This document shows, one piece after another, positions 7,201-12,623 of a stretch of 14,713 nt of DNA (positions are counted from its first letter, which is position 1; each line of letters starts with the position of its first letter). This DNA is from JBGTBQ01 sp041749275 (GTDB lineage: Bacteria > Acidobacteriota > Blastocatellia > Pyrinomonadales > Pyrinomonadaceae). The DNA is taken from NCBI GenBank assembly GCA_041749275.1, contig JBGTBQ010000085.1:1-14713 (forward strand). The letters run 5' to 3'. The position numbers were made by a program, and so were the translations under genes. The notes below the pieces were generated by a model, which saw nothing but the letters and a program-made list of their open reading frames with translations, ran no database searches and was not told where the DNA came from.

Positions 7201-8182
7201 CCTCTGTCAGTGTCCAGCCCGATCCGGGCGTGAAGTCGTTGAGGTCGAGCATGCCGCCCGTCCGCGTGTAGATGAAGGCGCGCCTGATGCTCGTCGCCGT
7301 CTCAGAGTAACCGACCGCCTGTCCGGCGGTGTTGATGTCGAAGGCGATGCTGCGGATGTCGCCGAGCAGCGTGCCCATGTCAAGCATCCCCGTCGTGGCC
7401 GACCAGATGAAACCGTGGAAGGGCGGGGTGGCGCCCCCGGGCGTGATTGTCGATTGGCCCACCACCTCGCCGCTGTCGTTGATCTTGTTGGCGAAACTCC
7501 GGACGCCCGTGCCGAGTGTGCCGAGGTCTGTGAGCGCGCCGCCACTGAACAGAAAAGCGTGGGTCTGGCCGCTGGCGGTGTCCGATTGACCGACGATCTG
7601 CCCCGCGTTGTTGATGCCCCGCGCGCCGTTCGAGCCGTCGCCGGTGAGCGTCGGAATCGCCACCATCCCGTTGACGCTATCCCAGATGAAGCCGCGCTGT
7701 ATGACCGTGCCCGGCGGCCCGGCAGTCTCCGATTCGCCGACGACTTGGTTGTTGTCATTGATGTCGTGGGCGATGGCCGAGTCGCCGCCGAGCGTGCCGA
7801 TCTCGGTCGCGGAGCCTGCCGCGAGGAGGTAGGGGCGTCTCGAACTCCCCGGAATGATGGCGCTCCCGGCGGCGAGACTGGCAGCATTGACCGAAGAGGC
7901 GAGCGCGCTCACGTTGCTCCCGCTCGGCGTGATGTCGGCGATCTGGCCGTTGTTCCACGTGAAGGCGTGAATAAAGGTCGAGTCGGTGATTGAGGACTCG
8001 CCCACGACCCTGCCGCAACTGTTAATCCCGAAGGCCTTGCTCTGCGCGCCGCCGAGTGTGCCGAGGTCGGTGACCGTATAGTTGACGACCTGCGCGTGCC
8101 CGCCCCGTGGAATCATCAGGGAGACGAGCGCGAGGAGAACGAAACACACGGCTACCCACTGGCATTTCTTTCGATGACGCAT
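4247..8182 (-). CDS. Large secreted HAF / Calx-beta / DUF4214 surface protein
   Basis: This 1311-residue protein begins with a signal peptide (MRHRKKCQWVAVCFVLLALV..., cut probably after GHA near residue 30). Seven HAF repeats span about 35-355, with the second degenerate; then comes PPPCS and a linker of seven Thr-Pro pairs (about 366-379). Six Calx-beta domains follow (about 380-1055), of two kinds: kind A starts with FxxAxY (first, fourth, sixth) and kind B with LSIxDVxVxEG (second, third, fifth). Most contain the TSDGTATAGSDY-like strand and end in acidic TIxDDD-like turns, the usual calcium-binding site. The C-terminus (about 1063-1311) is DUF4214-like, with FVRQHYADFLNRVPDQSGLDFW and FVLAQYFGYLRRDPDAAPD. 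Calx-beta domains are known from adhesins; attachment or matrix roles are inference. The ATG at 8182 is chosen over GTG 8197 because AAGGA lies 7 nt upstream. Confidence 0.93.
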   Translation of the reverse strand: MRHRKKCQWVAVCFVLLALVSLMIPRGGHAQVVNYTVTDLGTLGGAQSKAFGINSCGRVVGESSITDSTFIHAFTWNNGQIADITPSGSNVSALASSVNAASLAAGSAIIPGSSRRPYLLAAGSATEIGTLGGDSAIAHDINDNNQVVGESETAGPPGTVIQRGFIWDSVNGMVAIPTLTGDGSNGARGINNAGQIVGQSDTASGQTHAFLFSGGALTDLGTLGTGVRSFANKINDSGEVVGQSTITPGGATPPFHGFIWSATTGMLDMGTLLGDIRSIAFDINTAGQAVGYSETATSIRRAFIYTRTGGMLDLNDFTPGSGWTLTEAQSINDRGQIVGFGINPSGQTHAFLLTPISLADPPPCSTPTPTPTPTPTPTPFIQFSAASYAASEDVGMATVTVTRTGDAESAVSVNLATSDGTATAGSDYTPLALTLDFASGETSKNVPVLITNDTTDEPDETVNLTLSNPTGGAVLGSPSTATLTILDDDAPPALSINDVTVTEGNAGTTTATFNVTLSPASGKTVTVNFSTADNTATSGSDYLSHSGILTFNPGQTLQTIAVSVNGDTSDEPDESFFVNLSSPSNATIADGQGVGTITDDDAPPTLSIGDVTVTEGHTGTTDAVFNLTLSAVSGQTVTVSFATADNTATAGSDYQATAGSVTFNPGETSKPITVLVIGDTVGEADETFFVNLSNPINATISDGQGVGTIIDDEAGAVRFSGADYVVAENGGAATITVTRVNGSAGAVAVNYATSDGTATAGADYTAASGTLDFAAGEVSKTFNVTILDDTLAEGSETISLALSNPTGGAVLGSPSTATLTITDNESPPVLSVSDVSVVEGNAGTVNATFNLTLSAASGQTVTVSFATADNTATAGSDYQATAGSVTFNPGETSKMVSVLVNGDTMNEPDETFFLNLTNPVNATILDGQGVATITNDDTPTIQFAPAAYTVNESAGTITATVARTGDASGEAFVNYATFDGTATERKDYTAALGRLRFAPGETVKTFEVIITDDRFDDDGESFQLTLSNPVGALLGSQSTASVSITDNDAADGPSPVKDATIEPPFFVRQHYADFLNRVPDQSGLDFWVGQMTGCGASDLLVCRVNVSAAFFLSIENQETGYLVHRAYKAAFGNLPNKPVPLTLREYLSGSRQIGDGVQVGVGNWQQQLETNKVSFFDEFVTSMRFSTRYNSLTNAQFVDALNDAANAGGALSPTERDSLVNDLNSGTMTRAQVLRVVAEDAEFAASESNRAFVLAQYFGYLRRDPDAAPDANFDGYNFWLGKLNEFNGNFIQAEMVKAFIQSIEYSERFGR
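5508..5638. repeat. Near-identical internal repeat, copy in Calx-beta domain 5
   Basis: This 131-bp segment matches 6180-6310 at 129 of 131 positions, 672 bp (224 codons) apart and in frame. It encodes the core of a Calx-beta domain of kind B. Other domains in the protein are much more diverged, so this pair was duplicated or homogenised recently. Confidence 0.85.
6180..6310. repeat. Near-identical internal repeat, copy in Calx-beta domain 3
   Basis: Partner of 5508-5638. The only differences seen are a silent A/G in the Tyr codon of SDY and one G/A that changes Ala to Val in the SAxSGQ segment. Confidence 0.85.
7046..7087 (-). repeat. Thr-Pro hexanucleotide tract (interdomain linker)
   Basis: Fourteen codons encode seven consecutive Thr-Pro pairs from near-repeating 6-nt units, linking the HAF domain to the first Calx-beta domain. 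Length change in 6-nt steps would keep the frame and alter only linker length. The short paralogue has CSTQAP at the equivalent point and then a different tail. Confidence 0.8.
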
Positions 8183-8304
8183 GGGGGATTCCTTCACTGA
8201 TTATTTGTAACAGGGATTGCGGCGTCGCGGAACGCGAGGACCGAGCCGGATGACGGAAGACGATTAAGCAGCGCCGCACCGGAAAGAACCTGAGACCGCC
8301 GCAA

Positions 8305-8334
8305 ACTTTAATTCTGATGGCAAGGGCAAGTCAA
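8305..8334 (-). promoter_or_regulatory. Promoter of the large HAF gene
   Basis: On the minus strand TTGACT (8334-8329) and TAAAGT (8310-8305) are 18 nt apart. The -10 is about 122 nt before the ATG at 8182. Spacing, -35 sequence and leader length match those of the short paralogue. Confidence 0.75.
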
Positions 8335-8339
8335 ACGAG

Positions 8340-8445
8340 ATGGCGGATGGCGAATTCGTGCGCCGCGGAGTTGCCGCGTTGTCCGAAGCAGTCAGCTTGG
8401 CGATGAAAGGTTCTTCAATCCGCCATCCGCCATCCGCCATCCGCC
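8340..8445. repeat. Inverted heptamer repeat between aminotransferase and large HAF gene
   Basis: The right arm has four tandem ATCCGCC units (8418-8445) starting 6 nt after the aminotransferase stop. The left arm (8340-8352) is the exact reverse complement of 8421-8433, about 68 bp away, and ends 5 bp from the -35 of the large HAF gene. RNA could fold into a 13-bp stem with a long loop. No clear gene is present in 8183-8451. Confidence 0.75.
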
Positions 8446-8451
8446 ATTGTC

Positions 8452-9807
8452 CTATTGTCGCGCGGCGGCGATTGCCGCGTCGAAAATCTCAAGCGCCACG
8501 TCGGCGTTCTCTTTCGTCAGGACGAGCGGGGGCGACCAGCGAATCGTGTTAAAGCCCGCGCCGAGGATGATGAGGCCACGGTTGAAGCACTCGATCTCGA
8601 CGCGGTCGCGCAGCTCAGGCGCCGGGGCGCTCGTGCCGCTTTCAATGAACTCCACGCCGATCATCATGCCGAATCCGCGCACGTCGCCGATGCAGTCGTG
8701 CTGTGCCATCAGCTTCCGCAGGCCCGCTTGGAGATACGAGCCGACCTCCGCGCTGTTGGCGACGAGTTCGCGTTCGAGCAGTTCGATGGTCTTGAGCGCG
8801 GCGGCGATGGCGACGGGGTTGCCGCCGAAGGTCGAAGCGTGCGCGCCCGGTTTCCAGTCCATCAAGTCGGCACGCGCCACGCAGGCGCCCATCGGGATGC
8901 CCGACGCGATGCCCTTCGCCAGCGTAATGATATCGGGCTTCAAATCGTAGTGGTCGCTGGCGAACATCTTGCCCGTGCGCCCCATCCCGCTCTGCACTTC
9001 ATCCACGATCAGCATGATGCCGTGCTCGTCACAGATGCGCCGGAGGCCATGCAGAAACTCGCGCGGCGCGGGCACGTAGCCGCCCTCGCCCTGCACCACC
9101 TCGACGACGATGCCGGCGACCTCTTCGGGCGGCGTGGTTGTCTTGAACAGGCGCTGCTCGATCCAGTCGAGGCAGTCGCGGCTGACGGTCGCGGCGTCCG
9201 TCTGCTGGCCAGTGAACGGGTGACGATAGACGTTCGGGTAAGGCACGTGCACCACGTCGAGCGCTTGCCGTTTGAAGCCGCGGCGCTGCGCGACCTTCGA
9301 CGACGTGAGCGAGAGCGAGCCGAGCGTGCGCCCGTGGAAGCTGTTGAAGAAGGCGATGAATTTTTCGCGCCCCGTGGCGTGCATCGCCAGCTTGAGCGCC
9401 GTCTCGACCGCCTCCGTCCCGCTGTTGGCGAAGTGGGTGCGGGTCGGGCTGGGAACGGGCACGATGCGGTCGAGCACCTCGGCCAGTTGCGGCATGTGAC
9501 GGTAGTAGTAATCGGTGCCGCACATGTGGATGAGCTGCGCGGCCTGCTCCTGAATCGCCTTGACGACTTCGGGATGGCAGTGGCCGGTCGAACAGACGGC
9601 GACCCCGGCGTTGCAGTCGAGGAAGAGGTTGCCGTCCACATCCTCGACCCAGACGCCCTCGCCGCGCTCGGCGACGAGCTTGAAGGACGGGCGCGGGTAT
9701 GACGGCGTGACCCACTGTGCGTCGGCTTCGACTATTCGCTGGCCTTTCGGGCCGGGCAGCGTCGCGGTTTTGATGTGCGGTTTTTTTGTAGTCGCAATGG
9801 CGGACAT
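8452..9807 (-). CDS. Class III PLP-dependent aminotransferase (GabT/acetylornithine-type)
   Basis: This cytoplasmic enzyme of 451 residues belongs to the fold-type I class III (omega) aminotransferases, which move an amino group between an omega-amino substrate and a keto acid. Visible features: the N-terminal GVWVEDVDGNLFLDCNAGVA block, the phosphate-binding ANSGTEAVE (about 128-136), FHGRT, VVQGEGGY, the IVDEVQSGMGRTGKMFA block with the PLP-nitrogen-binding Asp269, and LAKGIASGIPMGA with the Schiff-base Lys298. The pattern CSTGHCHPEVVKAIQEQAAQ recalls the 4-aminobutyrate/ornithine aminotransferase group that includes archaeal enzymes. The substrate (4-aminobutyrate, ornithine or lysine) cannot be settled from sequence alone, so no symbol is given. 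The ATG at 9807 has AAGGAG 7 nt upstream. No succinate-semialdehyde dehydrogenase or arginine genes are adjacent. A fragment of a second copy lies at 4106-4206. Confidence 0.93.
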   Translation of the reverse strand: MSAIATTKKPHIKTATLPGPKGQRIVEADAQWVTPSYPRPSFKLVAERGEGVWVEDVDGNLFLDCNAGVAVCSTGHCHPEVVKAIQEQAAQLIHMCGTDYYYRHMPQLAEVLDRIVPVPSPTRTHFANSGTEAVETALKLAMHATGREKFIAFFNSFHGRTLGSLSLTSSKVAQRRGFKRQALDVVHVPYPNVYRHPFTGQQTDAATVSRDCLDWIEQRLFKTTTPPEEVAGIVVEVVQGEGGYVPAPREFLHGLRRICDEHGIMLIVDEVQSGMGRTGKMFASDHYDLKPDIITLAKGIASGIPMGACVARADLMDWKPGAHASTFGGNPVAIAAALKTIELLERELVANSAEVGSYLQAGLRKLMAQHDCIGDVRGFGMMIGVEFIESGTSAPAPELRDRVEIECFNRGLIILGAGFNTIRWSPPLVLTKENADVALEIFDAAIAAARQ

Positions 9808-9972
9808 AAACTTTCTCCTTAATTTGAAAGCGATGGTAGGTCTGACGGCGAGTTTTGAGTGCGCGTTGACGAGGCGAGAGAGAGACTAGTCGGCGAAGAG
9901 GCCGGCGCGGGCGTCGAGAGGGCGGGAATGAAGGATAGAAGACATGAAAGTTATGTGCCGGAGGGCGTTATG

Positions 9973-10007
9973 GCTGGGGGCGCGGGCGGGTCGCCCGCGC
10001 CCCCAGC
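9973..10007. other. Very stable 16-bp GC hairpin after cysS
   Basis: Positions 9973-9988 and 9992-10007 are perfect reverse complements with a 3-nt loop. No T-run follows on either strand, so it is not a standard intrinsic terminator. It lies 35 nt beyond the cysS stop and upstream of the class III aminotransferase. It may protect the cysS mRNA 3' end or act as a REP-like element. The remaining sequence between the two genes shows no ORF or clear promoter. Confidence 0.7.
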
Positions 10008-10041
10008 GAAAAGTTGAATCACGACGAGGTGGATTTTAGCA

Positions 10042-11451
10042 CTAGCCTCCGCGTCGTTTCCAGCGCACGCCGTCGCGCGTATCTTCGAGGACGATGCCGC
10101 GCGCGGCGAGCCGGTCGCGTATTTCGTCGGCGCGGGCGAAGTCGCGGCGGTGACGCGCCTGCTGGCGTTCGTTGATGAGTCCCTGAATTTCGTCTTCGAG
10201 CCGCACCTCTTCGTCGCAGCCGAAGATGTTGAGCACCGAGTCGAAGCGCGCGACGAGATCGAGGATGTCGCGCCGGTCGTCTTCACGGACGACATGATTG
10301 TCGAGCGCGCGGTTGACCTCGCGCGAGAGATTATGGACGGCGGCGAGCGCGACCGACGTATTGAGGTCGTCGTCCATGCCGGCCTCGAACTCTTCGAGGG
10401 CGCGGGCGGCGGCGGCCTTCATCTCCGGGTTCGACCCGGCGTCGGTGCGCGCCTTCTTCAGACGCGCGCGAAAGTCGCGCAGCGACTCGACCGTCTTCGC
10501 CGCGCCGCGCAACCCTTCGAGCGTGAAGTTGAGCTGTTTGCGGTAAGGCACGCTGAGAAGCAGATAGCGCACCGCGACGGGCGCAAACCCCTTCTCCTTA
10601 AGATCACGGAAGGTGTAGTAGTTGCCCTTCGACTTGGACATTGACTCGCCTTCAACCTTCAGGTGTTCGGCGTGGAGCCAGTAGCGCGCGAACTGCTTGC
10701 CGGTGGCGCCCTCGCTTTGCGCGACCTCGTTCTCGTGGTGCGGGAAGACGAGGTCAATGCCGCCCGCGTGGATGTCGAACGTCTCGCCGAGGTACTTCAT
10801 GGACATCGCGGAGCACTCGATGTGCCAGCCCGGACGCCCGTCGCCGATCTCCGTCTCCCACGAAGGCTCGTCGGGCGCATCCTTCGCCTTCCACAGCGCG
10901 AAGTCGCGCGCGTCCTCCTTCTCATACTTGTCCGTCGAGACGCGCTCGCTGCCGCCGACGATGTTACCCGCGAAGTTGATCTTCGAGAGCTTGCCGTATT
11001 CGGGGAACGAACTGATGCGGTAATAGTAAGAGCCTTCGGACTCGTAGGCGTGGCCGCGCTCAACGAGCCGCTTGATAATCTCGACCATCTCCGGGATGTG
11101 GCGCGTCGCGCGGGGCGTCTCTTCGGGGCGCTCGGCGCCGAGTGCGTCGAGGTCGTCGAAGAAGGCTTCGGTGTAGCGGCCCGTGTACTGGTCAATCGTC
11201 ACGCGCTGCTCGCGCGAGAAGTTGATGATGCGATCCTCGATGTCCGTGATGTTCATCACGTGCGTGAGCCGGTAGCCCTTGTATTTGAGATAGCGGCGCA
11301 ACGTATCGCCGAAGGCGGCGAAGGTGCGGAAGTTGCCGATGTGCGCGTAGTCCCACACGGTCGGGCCGCACAGGTAGAGCTTCACTTCGCCCTCTTGCAT
11401 GGGGCGGAACTCTTCGAGTTGGCCGGACAGTGTGTTGAAAAACTTAAGCAT
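10042..11451 (-). CDS. cysS: Cysteinyl-tRNA synthetase
   Basis: CysS charges tRNA-Cys with cysteine in the cytoplasm through a cysteinyl-adenylate. The 469-residue length is normal for the bacterial class I enzyme. The HIGH-type signature is HIGN at residues 37-40 within PTVWDYAHIGNFRTF, and the KMSKS-type loop is SMSKSKGNY near residue 267. The zinc site that recognises cysteine is visible as Cys28 (LYLCGP), the Cys in WHIECSAM, and His/Glu in FPHHENEVAQSE. The C-terminal anticodon-binding helices end with a typical DTRDGVRWKR tail. The start is ATG 11451, with only a distant AAGG; the family's conserved N-terminus agrees with it. It follows thiL by 83 nt on the same strand but has a good promoter of its own. 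Confidence 0.98.
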   Translation of the reverse strand: MLKFFNTLSGQLEEFRPMQEGEVKLYLCGPTVWDYAHIGNFRTFAAFGDTLRRYLKYKGYRLTHVMNITDIEDRIINFSREQRVTIDQYTGRYTEAFFDDLDALGAERPEETPRATRHIPEMVEIIKRLVERGHAYESEGSYYYRISSFPEYGKLSKINFAGNIVGGSERVSTDKYEKEDARDFALWKAKDAPDEPSWETEIGDGRPGWHIECSAMSMKYLGETFDIHAGGIDLVFPHHENEVAQSEGATGKQFARYWLHAEHLKVEGESMSKSKGNYYTFRDLKEKGFAPVAVRYLLLSVPYRKQLNFTLEGLRGAAKTVESLRDFRARLKKARTDAGSNPEMKAAAARALEEFEAGMDDDLNTSVALAAVHNLSREVNRALDNHVVREDDRRDILDLVARFDSVLNIFGCDEEVRLEDEIQGLINERQQARHRRDFARADEIRDRLAARGIVLEDTRDGVRWKRRGG

Positions 11452-11499
11452 GCTTGAATCGCCAAACCTTATGCCATGAGCGGGACGAGCGTGTCGAAG

Positions 11500-11528
11500 A
11501 GTCTAGGCAAGGAGAGGCGGCGAGTCAA
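11500..11528 (-). promoter_or_regulatory. Promoter of cysS
   Basis: On the minus strand TTGACT (11528-11523) and TAGACT (11505-11500) are separated by 17 nt. The element begins 7 nt after the thiL stop and lies 49 nt before the cysS start, so cysS can be transcribed independently of thiL. The -35 is the same TTGACT used before both HAF genes. Confidence 0.75.
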
Positions 11529-11534
11529 ACTTCA

Positions 11535-12596
11535 TCATGGGCGAAAGTGTTCAAAACCGGCGGGCTGGAGTTTTACGACGCGACCGCGCTGGGCTAGTTG
11601 AAGTTTCCCCGCGTCAGGGGTGACGACGCCGATGCAAGTGACGGGAACGCCGCTGACTTCTTCGGGCAACCTCTTTACGGCGCGCGGGCGGACGGTGAAG
11701 AGCAGTTCAAAATCCTCGCCGCCGTTCAGCGCCAAAGCGATGGCGTCCGCGTCAATATTAGCGCGTTCGATTTCAGGCTCAACCGGAAGATGCTCGGCTT
11801 CGACAAGCGCGCCGAGGCCGCTTTCACGACACAAGTGGGCGAGGTCGGAGGAGAGGCCGTCGCTCACGTCAATCATCGCCGTCGCCAGTTTCCCCTCACC
11901 AAGCAGTCGTCCCCATTCGACGCGCGGCGTGGGGCGCGTCTGGCGGAGGACGAGACGACGCTCGGCGCGGTTGAGTTTCACGGTGGCCTTAGTGCGCGCC
12001 CGGTCTTGCAGGATGCGGAGGCCGGCGGCGCCGCCGCCGAGCGCGCCGGTAATGTAGATGAGGTCGCCGGGCCGCGCGCCGGAACGCAAGACCGCGCGCC
12101 CTTGCCTGACTTCGCCGAGCACAATGGAATCAACGACGACGCGCTCCGGCGTGCGCGAGATGTCGCCGCCGATGATGTTTATTTCGTGCGCGCCGGCAAG
12201 GGCGAAGACCCCTTTATAAAATTGGTCGAGGAAAGACGTGTCCCAGCGCGCCTGCGGGACGCCGACGGAGAGAAGCGCCCAGCGTGGCCGCGCGCCCATC
12301 GCGGCGATGTCGGAGAGAGAGACCGCGAGGGCTTTGTGGCCGAGGTCGCGCGGTGGGGTTTGGAAATTGTCGAGGTCGAAGTCAATGCCTTCGACGAGGA
12401 GATCCGTGGTGATTACCGTCTCGAAGCCGGAGCGTTGACTGATGACGGCGGCGTCGTCGCCGATGCCTTTGAGAAGGGATGAAGGATGAGGGATGAGGGA
12501 TGAAGCGCTTGATGTGTCTCGATTCTCAATTTGCCGCCGGAGACGTGCGATGAAGTCGAATTCGCTACGTTGAGCGCGCTTTACTTCATCCCTCAT
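11535..12596 (-). CDS. thiL: Thiamine-monophosphate kinase
   Basis: ThiL phosphorylates thiamine monophosphate to thiamine diphosphate with ATP, the last step of cofactor synthesis. It belongs to the PurM/SelD ATP-grasping superfamily. In the 353 residues I see EFDFIARLRR, GIGDDAAV with metal-binding Asp pair (about 44-51), TTDLLVEGIDF, GHKALAVSLSDIAAMGA, GGDISRTP, YITGALGGGAAGL, MIDVSDGLSSDLAHL and GGEDFELLF, the full order of conserved blocks. The only usable ATG (12596) sits inside a GGGATGA tandem repeat, whose purine-rich units also act as a Shine-Dalgarno-like sequence. Residues about 31-41 (ASSLIPHPSSL) are encoded by the other arm of that repeat and look like an extra loop of about 11 residues compared with E. 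coli ThiL as remembered. It starts 27 nt after the aminotransferase stop, so the two are probably one operon; no other thi genes are here. Confidence 0.96.
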   Translation of the reverse strand: MRDEVKRAQRSEFDFIARLRRQIENRDTSSASSLIPHPSSLLKGIGDDAAVISQRSGFETVITTDLLVEGIDFDLDNFQTPPRDLGHKALAVSLSDIAAMGARPRWALLSVGVPQARWDTSFLDQFYKGVFALAGAHEINIIGGDISRTPERVVVDSIVLGEVRQGRAVLRSGARPGDLIYITGALGGGAAGLRILQDRARTKATVKLNRAERRLVLRQTRPTPRVEWGRLLGEGKLATAMIDVSDGLSSDLAHLCRESGLGALVEAEHLPVEPEIERANIDADAIALALNGGEDFELLFTVRPRAVKRLPEEVSGVPVTCIGVVTPDAGKLQLAQRGRVVKLQPAGFEHFRP

Positions 12597-12622
12597 CCCT
12601 CATCCCTCATCCCTCATCCCTT
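12474..12622. repeat. Inverted ATCCCTC heptamer repeat spanning the thiL start
   Basis: The left arm 12484-12505 is the exact reverse complement of 12584-12605 (22 bp), and the match extends imperfectly to 12474. The right arm holds about five tandem CATCCCT units up to 12620. The 78-bp spacer encodes the conserved ThiL N-terminus, so the arms flank host coding sequence rather than a foreign insert. On the minus strand the right arm begins 2 nt after the aminotransferase stop codon and contains the thiL ATG. Confidence 0.9.
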
Positions 12623-12623
12623 T

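Noticed and set aside
8418..8445. Tandem units that might be a small CRISPR array
   Set aside because: The units are 7 bp with no spacers; a CRISPR array needs longer repeats separated by unique spacers, and no cas genes are present.
8455..9702. A 415-codon + strand open frame antisense to the class III aminotransferase
   Set aside because: It mirrors a well-supported conserved gene, has the low-complexity Arg/Ala/Val/Asp-rich composition typical of antisense frames in GC-rich DNA, and shows no recognisable motif.
10663..11457. A 264-codon + strand open frame antisense to cysS
   Set aside because: Composition is of the shadow type and cysS is certain on the other strand; there is no ribosome binding site or domain.
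12474..12622. A MITE or single mobile palindrome inserted at the thiL start
   Set aside because: The sequence between the arms encodes the conserved ThiL N-terminus, and no target-site duplication is evident, so one inserted element cannot explain both arms.
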